A DNA stretch of 64,000 nt from Yponomeuta sedellus (Eukaryota > Arthropoda > Insecta > Lepidoptera > Yponomeutidae), in assembly GCA_934045075.1 (NCBI GenBank), contig OW203738.1, forward strand, positions 1,116,001-1,180,000, given 5' to 3'. Positions 31,521 through 45,667 of this stretch are shown piece after piece (position 1 is the stretch's first letter; each line of letters begins with the position of its first letter). Both the position numbers and the translations under genes were made by a program. Below the pieces are notes generated by a model. It did not search any database. It was not told where the DNA came from and saw only the letters and a program-made list of their open reading frames with translations.

Positions 31521-32520
31521 ATTAATGATATATAGTTTCTTTGTCTTTACCAATTCGCTATTTGACTCTCTTTGCAAGTAAGTCTTAAATGGTAAATATC
31601 TCTTCCATTAGACCAAGAAATATTTTAGTATATTTTTTTGAAAAGCAACCAAAAAATATATTTTAAAACTTTGCTTTGCTAAACACCCAAAACGCGGTCA
31701 GCCATTTTTGTCTATGGTTTGAAGACCTGAAGTCTTGTAAACAAAGTTTGACATTCAACAACTGTAAGTGATTTGTGAGCATAGTGAAATAACAACGACG
31801 AAACCATGATTTCACCGAGTTTACATGCAAAAGCAATTATCATTATTGCATTGTTTGAGAATGCAAAAACATGTCAATAAAGAACCCCGGTAAGTTGTGG
31901 ATTCGTGTAACCAGTAAAAAATAAACACACGAAAAAATTGGCTCAAACTTGACAAAAGAGACCCCGATACTTTATCGACTGAAACTCGAGTGTATTTACG
32001 TGAAGGTCACTTTGATGTAAGTCCTAAAATAATCAATGTCCACTGGATTTGGCTGACAAATGTTTGTTTACAAACGAAAGATGCTTTCAACATGGCGGAG
32101 CGTTTTCACCGTTCCAAATTAAAAGCAGAAAATATTTTTTTAATTCGCAAATTTTGCAGCCATCCTACATACTTACTTAGCAAAGTCAATATATTTCAGT
32201 TTCTTAATTTAAATACTACAGGAAATATTAATTTATCGCGTCAAATTTGATACGAGTCAAGTAGCGGATTCTTGAAAATAAACTTCTTCGTCAGCACAAG
32301 AAAACAACTAGGTATTTCCCCCAAACACTGGGAGGAAAGGAAAGGGTATGCCGGGCGTCCGTGTTGCGGGAACAATTTATTTACGGCCCTTTTCTAAATG
32401 GGATCTCTACTCTGAAGTTTTCACCTTTCCTTTTTCACTTCTTCCATTTGTCCAGATTTCTACTTGGAAAAGCATAATATTACGGCGTTTCGGGGCACTA
32501 ACTAGCGTCAATCTAACCGT
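31521..32520. other. No supported gene
   Basis: Scattered short frames. An ATG at 31806 opens a 24-codon hydrophobic peptide ending just before a GTAAGT, which I do not accept as an exon because the stop precedes the donor. Confidence 0.45.
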
Positions 32521-32524
32521 ATTT

Positions 32525-32665
32525 CAGTTTCCGTTTCTTCTTTGCCGTCAATGGTTGTCTGGAAGAAATTACTTTTAGTAATAAGGCCGCCACTTGTGCT
32601 GTTATTTTTAAGTCTCTTAAGTAATCCGTGGTGTACATGCAATAAAGAATATTCTATCTGTCTAT
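32525..32665 (+). mobile_element. LINE 3' end (GGTTGTCTGGAAGAAATT family)
   Basis: Shares AATAAGGCCGCCA and GCAATAAAGAATATTCTA with 47060-47225 and 56500-56630 and, inverted, with 48997-49092 and 52013-52135. Confidence 0.72.
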
Positions 32666-32700
32666 AACTATTTTTAGAACATACCATGCTCTATCCACTT

Positions 32701-34620
<1,920 letters not shown>

Positions 34621-34655
34621 TATGTAGGTACACTATACTAACGCTTGTTATTTAC

Positions 34656-34768
34656 TATACATACATACATACATACATACATACATACATACATACATAC
34701 ATACATACATACATACATACATACATACATACATACATACATACATACATACATACATACATACATAA
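34656..34768. repeat. (CATA)n array, about 28 units
   Basis: Pure repeat at the 3' end of a minus-strand LINE remnant. Confidence 0.95.
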
Positions 34769-34910
34769 CCTTCGCTTCATCAACGTTCGTTAGTCGTTGC
34801 ATGCACGCACGCCGGTTCCGGGTTCTTCTTATCTTCTCCTTTGCTAATACATCCCCTATTTGGTCGATGTATGTCCGCCTGGGACGTCCCTTACCCTGGT
34901 ATTTACACTA
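34769..34910 (-). pseudogene. LINE C-terminal ORF end, second copy
   Basis: Minus strand reads GKGRPRRTYIDQIGDVL, then RRACMQRLTNVDEAKV, and passes straight into the TATG repeat. Homologous to 27650-27960. Confidence 0.7.
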
Positions 34911-35625
34911 ACACGAAATTAGCCAGACGTCCAGGAATCTTACAGAGTGAGCGCCGCAAATGGAGTGTCCTGGTCGGGCGCTTACACCTGATGTAATCGG
35001 TCTGTCTGAGGCAGTGACGTGGGTAAATTATAACAGAACCAAAAGAGGCAAGCCATAGACTAACAATACGTAGACGGAATCCATCCACCATACGCTTCTT
35101 ATATTGTATTAGTTTTATAAATAATTAAAACTGGAACGACTTTAACTGTTGATTTATTTGCAAATAGGTATTTGTTATTTTATAATAAAACAGAAAAACT
35201 GGATAAAGCAGGTAAAACAGTCAGATCTAGTTAATGGGTAAAGTTGTAATAATGAAAATGAGGGAAATTTCAAAATGTGTGACATAATTTAAATATTTGA
35301 AAATGATAGATAGAAAACGAAATATAAAGAATGGTGTAGAGGCTGCGCTTCGGTTCGGGTAGACATTTGTCGGAACTCTTTGCAATCACAACCTTTCCGC
35401 ACTTGTAATGAAATATACTATTCTTGGGAAAGGATTACTGCGATATCAAGTAAAGATTCTCAATTCACATCTTTGTCTATCAGTATGTCAAGTTTCATGT
35501 TTATTTGTGGCAACATTGTAATTATCGTTCACTCACGGGCACGATGGATTTCCATCGATTGACCGCTCACTCATTCAATTCAATCATTCATTCGGTAACT
35601 CGGTCAATCGTTCTTCTCTCCGCTA
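34911..35625. other. No supported gene
   Basis: AT-rich with short frames only. Confidence 0.5.
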
Positions 35626-35628
35626 CGT

Positions 35629-35830
35629 CTGTGACAGCAGGACGTGCTCGTGGGATTTTTGGTTATAAAGAGACGCTATAACCTCAGGTGAATAGGAAAC
35701 TGTTTATCATCGTCATTGTATTTGCTGTTGTGTGCTGGTGTAAAATAAAAGCCTTAATTTTGTAAAGAGACTGATATTATTGTCGCCGACATCCTCTTAA
35801 GTGGTGAGCCCGACGTGATCAAAAAAATGC
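35629..35830 (+). mobile_element. Possible solo LTR with leader
   Basis: Starts TGTGACAGCAGGACG and ends near CGCCGACA. An AATAAA lies at about 35747, and GTGGTGAGCCCGACGTGATC follows, a phrase seen just downstream of LTRs of insect Gypsy-like elements. No internal ORF or second LTR is present. Confidence 0.4.
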
Positions 35831-36719
35831 CCAGGTTTATAAGGCACACCGTAACATACAAATATTACATGATGCTCGTACTTTAGCTTAAGGTCTATTC
35901 TAGTATGTTAGCCAATTACAAGTGAGCGCAACATTACATAATATATCAAATTTTTGTTAATAGTGTACATTAGTAGGTCATGTTACTCTATTTAGCCGCT
36001 ACTGCGTAATTGAGTAACAAGTACCCAAACATGTTCACAGAGGAGGATAAATAGGATACACATCTCTCAGGAATACAGGCATAGTTTCACGTAACGTCTT
36101 CATAATGTTGTGAAAACGCGCTGCAATTCTGCGCATTTTAACTCTACACAGCACTAGACGCTGCCCGCGCCTTTGTTCCCCGGATTGATGAAGAATGAAA
36201 TGTGAAAAACTTGCGGCCCCCGGGATAATAGGAAATGTTGGGGAACTTTGTGCAACGAGGGTTGCGTTTTCATTGAGGTAAACAACCGATACAGCATACG
36301 CAATAGAGAGGTTAACAAACGTTGTGAACTTAAAGAACATGTAGTGATCGGACCTAAGACAGGGATGCACAGGTTTGGGCATACTTGTGATAGTCCATGA
36401 AGGATAAAATCGGTCAAGTGCGAGTCGGACTCAAGCACCGAAGGTTCCTTACAAATTTGTAGGTAGGTACTTACATAGTATAAATAGTTTAGGAATCGAG
36501 TCTCGCAGTCTTTTCCGAACTTTTCCCGAACTTCACAGACAATTTTTTATAACTTAAATACAATTGTTTTCAAATTTTTTTCTGTATTTTTAATATAAAA
36601 CCATATTCCTTGTCAAATTTTACAGTTATAGGCCAACGGGAAGTTCCCTATGAATTTTATTCCCTTGAGCATTGTAGTATGCATTTTGTTCGTGGCATAA
36701 ACGGCCGTAATTTTATTTA

Positions 36720-37375
36720 CGCAAAGTTAGGGTAGGTACGTACGGAAATGTTCGAGAACCCTTGCCGGCGGATATAAATAGCGGCCGCCGCTGCGCGCAG
36801 TCAGTTCAGTTTGGACTAGTGAAGAGTAAACTTTGACCTTTCGATAACGTACGACCTCAAAACAAAAAAAAAAAAAAAGAATATATACAAAAAAAAAAAA
36901 AATGAAAAGAACATGAAAAAGCAAAAAAAAAAAAAGAAAAAGAGTGGAGCAACACTTAGACCCATTAGATTAAGTTAAGTTAAGAATTATTTGTGCTTAA
37001 CTTGAATATTTTATGTCATATTTTTATCATTGAGTAACTGAATTGTATATATTTTAACGTAATTGTGTTTACACACCAATAATTTAATTATTTGTGTAAC
37101 TGAAGTTATTTTACACCCATAGTGGAAACTGACAACATTGTTTTATAGTAAATCGACTTAAAGGTTGCCACGATATAAACGGTGGCAGTACCTTGTATAA
37201 ATTAAAAAAAAAAAAAAACGTACGACCTCAGCGATACTATTGGACTTCAATTGGATCTGCGATTGGAATCTTCGTGTGGACTTCGTGTTGTGAAGACCTG
37301 CAGCCCAGACCCTGCGTGAATAAATCCTAAGAAGTTATCATTGGCGTTTTACCTCCAAATGTAGAACCCTTTCAC
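36720..37375 (+). other. Promoter-like segment and A-rich stretches, possible retroelement end
   Basis: TATAAATAG near 36775, then an initiator-like CAGTCAGTTCAGTTTGG about 25 bases on, several A runs (36860-36940, 37205-37220) and a repeated ACGTACGACCTCA (36848 and 37220). Could be an LTR or processed-transcript remnant. No coding region follows. Confidence 0.35.
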
Positions 37376-37839
37376 GTAACAATATTTATTCTATAGGTGG
37401 CGCTAGTTGGCCCTGAAAGTAAAACGACAAACCGGAAACAGCCTAAGGCTCTGAAAATAAAAGTACAAATCGCTTCCGTCCTAGCGGTACTTAAAGATGT
37501 TGACTCCTGGCAAATATTTGCTGGGTTCTCACGATAGCGCTTATAACTAAAGAACAGTTTTATAAAAAGACGAACAAGTCCGAGGGTGTCAAACAAACTT
37601 ATCAACTTAACTTTCCCGTTGATTTTTTCATGTAGACTACAAACGTTCCATTGCAGGACACCGGCTTTCTCTCGGAGAGAGAGTATTCTCTTTTCTACAG
37701 AGGCCGGGCTTAGTTACCAAGCGTTCCCTTCGCGGATTGGTAATTTCAACTGCAATTTCAAGCTCTATGTATTTTTTCTCTGTATGTAATTTTTTAATGT
37801 CTATCAAACGATCAGACCACATTTAACAAAAGTATCGAT

Positions 37840-37975
37840 ATCAAGCCTTGTATTGTATGTCCCCGCTGCTGGGGCACGGCTCTCTTCCTGCACTGCAGGA
37901 AGGTTAGGCCATACTCCACCACGGGGGCCAAGTCCGTGTTGTTGGAGCATTATACGACAATGGCGGGAAAACAAA
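37840..37975 (-). mobile_element. 5S-like SINE, 3' fragment
   Basis: Plus strand begins GATATCAAGCC and carries CCCGCTGCTGGGGCACGG, GCAGGAAGGTTAGGCC and GTCCGTGTTGTTGGAG. The 5S-like head is absent. Confidence 0.7.
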
Positions 37976-37984
37976 ACAAAAGTA

Positions 37985-38533
37985 TACAAGGCGTTTTAAA
38001 AAACCAATTTATAGGCTAAAAATTCCACCCATGCCGGGATTCGAACCCGCGACCTCTGGCTATCTATGCCAGCGCTCTTTCCAATTGAGATAATAGGCGA
38101 CTCAATTGGAAAGAGCCTTGACACGGATAGCCAGAGGTCGCGGGTTTGAATCCCGGCATGGGTGGAATTTTTAGCCTATAAATAAGTATTTTAAAATTGT
38201 CCTTAGCACGGGTTACTGCATTAAAAATAATATATACAGGGCGTCCCAAAGTTATGGGACATGAAGGGAAGAGTTATTAGTTTTTGTTCATTCTTTCGAT
38301 TGGCGTCATAAAAGTAGGGGTGTTTTTTTTACAATTAAGTTGGTTCGATTCCCAGACGAGACAAGTAGTAAAGTAATATTTTTTTAGAAATTCTTTTATA
38401 CAGAATTACTAACTTTTAAAAATAACATAAAGTCTTCATTCAGCAAAATACCCTATCTACGATATTTAAGGTAATTTCCCTTCATGTCCCATAACTTTGG
38501 GGCCTTCATGTCCCATAACTTTGGGGCGCCCTG
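37985..38533. mobile_element. Mariner-type MITE split by a SINE-A
   Basis: The left 10 bp (37985-37994) and 38237-38533 form a MITE with TACAGGGCGTCCCAAAGTTA-type ends and TA flanks. The right end is partly duplicated (CTTCATGTCCCATAACTTTG twice). Confidence 0.65.
37995..38232 (+). mobile_element. SINE-A with inverted 5' half, 12-bp TSD
   Basis: TATACAAGGCGT (37983-37994) and TATACAGGGCGT (38233-38244), one mismatch. The inverted head and the direct head meet near 38096. The duplicated target is the terminus of the MITE, so the SINE is the younger insertion. Confidence 0.78.
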
Positions 38534-38539
38534 TAAAAA

Positions 38540-39138
38540 AATAGTGGTAACTATTTAAAAAAAAAAGTGGTAACTATTTTTTTCTTACTACTACTTTTAC
38601 TTTATTTATTTATTCTATTTTAATAGGGTAAACAAACAATTGTACAATGAGTGGTTACAGTATCTTAAGTAACATTGAAGTATTTCAAGTAATTGTACGA
38701 GAGCAACCAGCAACGCTTAACACGAACTGAAGAAAAAGAAAGGAGAGTTTTTAGAGAAAGCTTACTATTGAATTATTGAATTTTATATAATATTTTTGTT
38801 CTGTCATTAAAAATGTTAGAAAGTGCGAGCGAACCAGCATGCCACGTGTGACAGGAGCCTTAGAATCGTAAAGATCAATGAATTGGTCCCTTTTCATCCC
38901 CATAAACACCCAATCACAAAGCAAATAGTTCCCAAGACACAATTCTTTCCATAAACCCATGCATCTCATTATAATCAGAGCTCAGGAGGGCAGATCTGAA
39001 TGGCATTAATATCTACCGAAGCTTCTAAATCAACCCTTATGCATAACTTGGAACTTAAAGGTGCGTTTTCACCAGTATCTCTACTTCGGTCAATTATAAT
39101 ATTAAGTCATTTAAAACTTCTATAACTGGTCTAAAAAG
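38540..39138. other. No supported gene
   Basis: AT-rich, short frames only. Confidence 0.5.
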
Positions 39139-39460
39139 TTATCGATGTCAACCCTTCTATGTCTCCACTGCTGGGGCACGGGTATTTTTATCGCAGGAAG
39201 GTTACGCCACACTCCACCACGGGATCCAAGTCCGGGTTGGTGAACGATTGTAAGACAGTGGCGGGCCTTACTGTCAGAAGTTATCAAGCCGCCCATAAGG
39301 CCTCTGACATGGCTTAACGACTGCCATTATATGACAGCCGGCACCAACGGCTTAACGTGCCTTGCGAAGCACGGAAGCGCTCGGAAAAAATGCCACTAGC
39401 GGTAGTCACGGGACGCTCACCCATCCCGTACCTGACCGCGCCTGTTGTTGCTTAACCAAG
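39139..39460 (-). mobile_element. 5S-like SINE
   Basis: Plus strand runs ATCGATGTCAACCC to GACCGCGCCTGTTGTTGCTT, i.e. 3' end to the 5S-like head. GGTAGTCACGGGACGCTCAC covers the 5S-like part. The 5' end of the head is missing. Confidence 0.78.
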
Positions 39461-39839
39461 TAATTATCAAGCCGGCCATAAGGCTTACGACATGACATAC
39501 ATTCACCATACTTTTAATCCCATCCGCAAACATATCACACTCTGGTGCTTCAGCGTATGGACATGTATGGAATGCTAATAGTCGAGTAAGGGACACTACA
39601 GTACAATGACAGAGCGACTGCCTTCGTAATAGACAAATAATATTATATATGTATGTATTTATGATTAAAAAGAACACGTTACATGTTATAATAAGGCCCC
39701 ACCAAACCAATTACTTGGTTTGACTGTGGGAGCAGTCTCGTTTAAAATAGTTTTACCAGTTATTTTACATAGCCTTTTTTACATAAGATCCGCGCACTAG
39801 AACTTTCTGATAATAAGGATGAATTAGCTTCTTCTTCTT

Positions 39840-40117
39840 AAAGTGTCTCTCCATTACTGGAGGTTGGCAGTCAGCTCTTTACAGCGATCTCTGTTCAGTG
39901 CAATTCTGAACAGCTCCTCCGCGGTTTTAACACCAGTCCACTCCTTGATGTTGCACAACCATGACATCCTTCTCCAGCCCGGCCTTCTCTTTCCTTCCAC
40001 CTTGCCCATCAAAATAGTCTGCAGTAATTGGTATTTACTGCATCGCAGCACATGGCCTAAGTAAGCTACTTTCCGCTGCTTGATTGTGCGAACAAGATCC
40101 ACCATGACTTGATCCAA
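39840..40117 (-). pseudogene. RTE-like LINE C-terminus
   Basis: Minus-strand residues KVAYLGHVLRCSKY, GKVEGKRRPGWRRMSW, NIKEWTG and a final NRDRCKELTANL match the conserved end of RTE-type ORF2 proteins. 5'-truncated; the polymerase core is absent. Confidence 0.72.
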
Positions 40118-40319
40118 GATGAATTAGCTAAATTCTTAAAAACATTATTATTTTATTTTTAATAATAACTACCAGTTTCAATCGTAATTTATTCATATTA
40201 GGTACATATTAAGTAGGCTGCATTTAAAAAAAATAATAATACTAAACTTCGTTATTTTACGAGTAGTTATTAGATTAGAACTCTTTATGTTATCACGTGT
40301 ACAACAATTATAAGACTCC

Positions 40320-40450
40320 TCTTTAAGGAAATCTCGTCGCGCCTGGTCGACGCTTCAGGAGACCCGAGGGTTGGTACCTACTTTGGCCAAAGGTCCTTCT
40401 CGGTACCCCCCGACAGCGATCTGGCTCAAATATTTCATTTTATTAGAAAA
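40320..40450 (-). repeat. Fragment homologous to 1430-1580
   Basis: CAGGAGACCCGAGGG, CTTTGGCCAAAG and CGACAGCGATCTGGCTCAAA are the reverse complement of blocks in the tandem duplication at 834-2979. Confidence 0.65.
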
Positions 40451-40814
40451 TAGGTGTACATTTAGTTTCGTTTCGTTTTTCGATTCTGTAGTATTAACAT
40501 AATTCTTATTATTAAATAATTCTGATTCTGTACATCGGCAGTCTAAATACGTTGTCAACACGCACCCTAACCTTCAGCCAGTCCCGTAAGCTCAGCGAAC
40601 CAACGGTTTGACTCCTCCACTCCTCAGACCCTTCACAATGGCTATTCCGTTATGAATATTAAATAGTGCAATAATCAGCGTGATTACCGTAGCGGGGTGT
40701 TTAAAACAAGGGAAATTGTGTGCGTGACGAGAGAAGCAAGCGTCCTTCGGGCTGCTCCTGCTTGACGCAAATCTCTAGGCCCCATAACAAAATAAATTAA
40801 TATTTAATCTTCTT

Positions 40815-41022
40815 AGTATTTTTTAATGATTCGCGATACTCATACATAGTTATATATTAAACGGGTCAAATTGCGATTATTTATTAGGTAAAACGTAATT
40901 ACCTTTTTTCCCTGAGTCTACCCGAGACCACGGCAACTGTAACGCTGCCGAAACGTCGGGAAATAAGGTAATTACATTTTACCTAATAAATAATCGCGAT
41001 TTGACCCGTTTAATAGATAACT
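40815..41022. mobile_element. Fold-back element, family F1, complete
   Basis: Arms of about 58 bp starting AGTTATATATTAAACGGG (40848) and its inverse ending at 41022, with a core ACCACGGCAACTGTAACGCT. A GTATTTTTTAATGATTCGCG block is conserved outside the left arm in several copies. Confidence 0.8.
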
Positions 41023-42067
41023 ATTGAATCTTCTTCTTCTTCATCGTTTCCTCATGACTGAGGATTGCGATCATGGGTTGCTCCCTTCCACAGCATACCT
41101 ACACATTGCATAACCTTGGTTTTATATATATTATTAGTTTATTTTAATGTTGATGAATTTAATCATGAGAAAGTGACTATAATGACCTTGTTTTCTACGT
41201 TATGTGTTTTTATGAAGTTATAGTATCCGCAGTGGGCAGGCGTGGTAATTAACACTACACTCTTTCTCTGAGAGAAGGCATTTGCTCTGCCGTGCCACCT
41301 TTATAAGCTTCAAAGAAAAGTCGAAGTGATTATTGATTTATTATAAATATGACATTTAATTTTGTATTTTTCTGTACATACTTAAAGTATTAAGTACAAA
41401 TTAATTTCATTTGGTAAGAACCTTAAATTTGTTAAACGTGGACTGAATTTGTAATTAATATATTTGCGCACTAATAGAAAGATGTGAAGGATCTTGACGT
41501 AATACTTAAGAATGTACCCATGTTAAGGAAAATACGCTGGAACGCATTTATTTTGTTTTTTTATCACACAACATTACCATAACCAGCTAGTTTTAGCTAT
41601 CACGATGATGACCTGAAGCCTTACTCTTCAGTGTATTAGTCCACTGCTGGACATAGCCCTACCGTAATGAGGTTGGAGGATGAGAATGAGGAGGAGAGGC
41701 AAGGTTGTGCCATTATTGGGGGGTAATGCCCATAATCCCCATGCACAGACCTGATGTCTGTGCCTAGCATAATAACACAGACCAAATCTATAAATGAAAT
41801 TTTGCCATTTTCGTTTCGGTCTGGACCCAAAAGTAGAATATGAGGGATGTCCTGAGGGATTATGAGCATCTTGCTGTCAGAAGTACCAAGTATCAAAGGA
41901 AAAGATATACAAATATACAAAATACATCAATGGTTGCTTATGATACAGGACGGTGAACATGTAAAACTTAAAAGCCACTTCATGTTCACGCTATCTTTCA
42001 CAGATTGAAGATCAAAAATTGAGATTTACTTAATAAATAATCGTGATTAGACCCGTCAAATGTATAA
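41023..42067. other. No supported gene; LINE-type fragments
   Basis: Contains CCACTGCTGGACATAGCCC (41641) and the GGGGGGTAATGCCCATAATC block (41720). Nothing coding is supported. Confidence 0.45.
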
Positions 42068-42240
42068 ACAGTCGTAGCGAAGCGGTAGAGCGACAGCTAC
42101 CTACACGGGATGTCGTGAGTTCTAATCCCGGTGTGTACCAATGACTTTGTTTACTAAGTTATGTTCAATCGTAAAGTCATGGTAGCAATACCACAAAGGC
42201 AAGGAAAATATAGTAAGAAAATCATAGTGTCTGAGGTATT
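42068..42240 (+). mobile_element. tRNA-like SINE fragment (SINE-D)
   Basis: GCGAAGCGGTAGAGCG and GAGTTCTAATCCCGGTG, then ATGACTTTGTTTACTAAGTT. The latter part recurs at 55468-55570. Confidence 0.55.
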
Positions 42241-42762
42241 TACCGACCTCAGCGCTTCTTAAGTACAATGGCAAAACTATTTTCGGCCCAATAGAACTGG
42301 AACCGTTAAACAGATAACTATAAACGGGGTGATTATGGTGACTGTTTATAAAAAAGTCACCATTGCCATATTAAATTTCTGTTACAAATATTTCTGTGTC
42401 CAAAACATGGTAATTTTGAAACTATATAAAACTTAGTCATAATAAAGGACCAGAGCGGAATGCCCTGTAAATGTCAAAGTACCCTCTCCTTATTGAGAAG
42501 TTGGATGGGATTTTTCCGCCAGCGCGCTGCCGGCATGCTAATTCGCTCGGACATCAATCTTCTGTTTACTACGATTAGTGCAGTGTGGTGTCCGTCGATA
42601 CATCAAGCGATCTATGTACACTATATACCCTACGTCATTAGCTCTAAAGAGGCAGGAGTGTGATCACAAGATTGAGAATAAGCTTGGAGGTTTGAAAGTG
42701 TGTGAAAGAGATAAATAAGTTGAATATTAGTATTTTCTAATGATTCGCGACACTCACACATA

Positions 42763-42949
42763 GTTATTTATTTAACGGGTCTAATCGCTATTATTTATTA
42801 GGTAAAACGTAATTACCTTATGGTCAATTAATTTGCTGTGGTAAATCCGAGTTACCACGGCAACTGTAACGCTGCCGAAACATCGGGAAATAAGGTAATT
42901 ACGTTTTACCTAATAAATAACCGCGATTAGACCCGTATAATATATAACT
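42763..42949. mobile_element. Fold-back element, family F1, complete
   Basis: AGTTATTTATTTAACGGG to TATATAACT, the same arms and core as 40848-41022. The flanking TAATGATTCGCGACACTC block is again present on the left. Confidence 0.8.
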
Positions 42950-43276
42950 AAGTGGAAAATTCATTATTTACCCTCTAACGGGCAGAGGCAGTTTTAATTG
43001 TTCAGTGGTTTTGGACTTTATTTCAATGTTTTAAGGTAATTTAAGGCGATAACTGTTATACCATTGCCTGACAATGGATTAATTAATTTCACCAGGAATC
43101 ACATTTGAGAGTCTAACCATAATAATGTCCAGTACAATTAGCGGCTTTATTACAAAAAGGAATTTCTTCTAATACTTCAACTCCGACTCCAACTTCCAAC
43201 GAATGTGCTAAATTGTCACTTAATCACATTTAAACGGCTGAATATTTGGCACAGATAAAGATCTTTTCTAGACTAT

Positions 43277-43392
43277 AGATGATAGATAACACTTTATTGT
43301 ACATTAAAAGAGGAACTTTTAATGTACAATAAGTATTCTATACTATATTAGGAATATCTGTGTAGATATTCCTAATATAGTATAGAATACTT
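43277..43392. repeat. Two abutting hairpins in a LINE 3' end
   Basis: Hairpin A (about 43295-43331): TTATTGTACATTAAAAG with its inverse around AGGAA. Hairpin B (43331-43392): perfect 29-bp arms with a 4-base loop. The left edge is the GATAACACTTTATTGTAC LINE end. Confidence 0.88.
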
Positions 43393-44580
43393 TTAATTTG
43401 AATCGCTCTGAATGCAATGCTGCATTGCAATTGCAATGAAACATAAGTAGGTTACTTCAAAATATTTTTTTATTTTAATATTATTCAGAAATTCAAAAAC
43501 CAATCCTGTTCACAACTAACTGACTTGATAGACTTTGCCTTCTTTGACTTTTTGCCTGTAGACTCATAACCAAATGAAGAGATTTATCTCTTTTACGAAT
43601 CCTCGCAGAATAAATACGACGACTTTTCAATAGAATCAGTGTTTTATTTACAATAGCGTGTTACTTGCGCAAACATTTTTACAGGAGGAAAAAACAAAAG
43701 ATGACTTATAGAAAAAGATTAAAAAGAAGAAGAACCGAGGGGCATAACTATGGGGCAGCTTTCACTACCAACATTTGGCGGCGTTCAGTTGAGCCCATAG
43801 TCGCATCCTCTCCTTTTGAGAGAAGGCTTGTGCCCTGTAGTGAGACGTATATAGGCTAAATAAAAAGTCCACAATGAAATCACTTCAAATTTTTCCGATT
43901 TTTCCAAGCTTCCAGGCAATTTTCCACGTTTTCTTTACTCAAGAATCTTATAAATATTTAGTCTACTATCATACTATCACTTAAAAGAAGCATCTGTTTA
44001 TCAACGGTTTAATCATAGAATCCAGTGTGAGTGAAGATGCCACAGAACGCTGCCTAAATTTTCATGACATGGATGCAAAGGCCAAGCCAATCATAGAATA
44101 CTATGATAATTAAAGGTAACTGCTTCTGCTTGAAACCATAAAAAAAAGAAACTTCGTAACATCAAAATCACTAATCAAAGCTCTACTTAGAAAACTGCAG
44201 TACACTGCATAGATAATTGAACAGTCAACTTAAACAGCCACTCAATAGATTAAATCCCCATAACACTCAAGGCCCCAAACCTTCAAAAGCCCAAAATCCA
44301 CGTCAAAATCACTTCAAACAAACTGCGACACAATGTAGGGCCGTCAAAAAGTGCAGTCGTCACCCACGCTGGGCGCATTAACGTTAACGAAGCGAGCCCC
44401 CCTGGGCCCCGTAGGGCCCCGCGGTCCCGGGCCCTGCCTCTCGGCCCAGCGAGCTGCAATAAGAGGATTCTGCACCCTTACTGTGTTCATGGCGCAAGGG
44501 ATAGGGCGAAGCGTTTTACAACCCATCGACATTCTATTCAACGAAAAAGTGGTCACGCGTACGTAAACGCATACTATTGT
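43393..44580. other. No supported gene; short GC-rich island
   Basis: 44360-44460 is very GC-rich, with GGGCCCCG-type runs, in AT-rich surroundings. The two overlapping 70-codon frames there have no recognisable motif. Confidence 0.4.
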
Positions 44581-44588
44581 AGATTAAC

Positions 44589-44660
44589 AGATTGTAGGAG
44601 AAGTTTAAAAAGAAAATATCTATGTTAAATAGATATTTTCTTTTTAAACTTCTCACAATC
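44589..44660. repeat. Near-perfect hairpin, about 35-bp arms
   Basis: AGAAGTTTAAAAAGAAAATA and its inverse flank a short TGTTAA-type loop. One small indel lies at the base (TGTAGGAG versus CTCACA). Confidence 0.88.
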
Positions 44661-45224
44661 ACTTAAATCACATAGGAAAGTTCATAGTATTAGGTCTAAC
44701 AGTCACGGTGACAAAAGTAACCCGTGCACGCGTAGCCTTACAATAAATTAAAAGTTTCACTAACTAGGTTAAGGTTAAATTTTTACTAAGGCCCACTTGC
44801 GTCAGCCCGAGTTAGCTCATTTAACTCGAGTTAGCCGGTTAAATCGATCATTTCCCATACAAAAGGATGCAGGCGAGAAGTTATGTATGTATCCATTTCT
44901 ATTAAGACTTGGTTACTGTAGTAATAACATTTCACAGTTGGACACTGTAACTACATAAAATACGCACAATTTCATGTTATATAAATTCGTCGTGCGGTCT
45001 CCACGTTACAGGCTAAGCCTAGTGTGGAGATCTCAAGCTATCTCATGAAGTACAAATTGGTGCAGTAAAGATGTACATACTCGTATCTGTGAATATTTCT
45101 TTTTACTATTATTTTACTTGTAATTGGCAAATAAACTATATTTTATTTATTTTTTATTTATTTATAACACTTGGACACTATGAAGGAAAACATAGAACTT
45201 TTGATTGTTTTTTTTTATTTCATC

Positions 45225-45495
45225 ATCATCATCATCATCAGCCCACCGCTGCCCACTGCTGGGTATAGGCCTTTTCCCCATTATGCCAAGCCTCACGGTC
45301 TCTCGCCATCCTCATCCAAGGATCCTCCACTGACTCTGCCACATCGTCTGACCATCGGGCCGCTGGTCTGCCCGCCGACCGCTTTCCCGTTCTCGGCCGC
45401 CACTCTGTGACTGCTCTGGTCCACCTGCCGTCTTCCCGCCTTGCCAAGTGCCCCGCCCACCTCCACTTTAGTCTCGAGATCCGGTCCCCTCGACC
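45225..45495 (-). pseudogene. LINE C-terminus (YTQQW type)
   Basis: Minus-strand residues RREDGRWTRAVTEWRPRTG, RSAGRPAARWSDDV and EKAYTQQWAAVG are the standard end of a common insect LINE ORF2. An ATC run (45220-45241) lies at its end. Confidence 0.72.
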
Positions 45496-45667
45496 GAATT
45501 TTTTATTTATTTATAACTAAATTGATCACCAATCCACGGTACTGAGATAAGTTACGATTGTGCCAAGAAGCAAACAATGTTTATATAGTAATTTAGTTGG
45601 GTGATCAGTCTTAAATCCAAGACTAGATAATTTGTTCGGTCTTTCGGACGAACAAAAATAATCATAG

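Noticed and set aside
31806..31880. ATG plus hydrophobic stretch resembling a signal-peptide exon
   Set aside because: A stop codon comes before the nearby GTAAGT donor and nothing downstream continues it.
36727..36924. Minus-strand frame rich in Phe
   Set aside because: Translation of A-rich runs; no domain.
44344..44556. Collagen-like Gly-Pro-rich frame on the minus strand
   Set aside because: Only about four triplets, arising from a GGGCCC-rich patch; overlapping frames on both strands look equally plausible.
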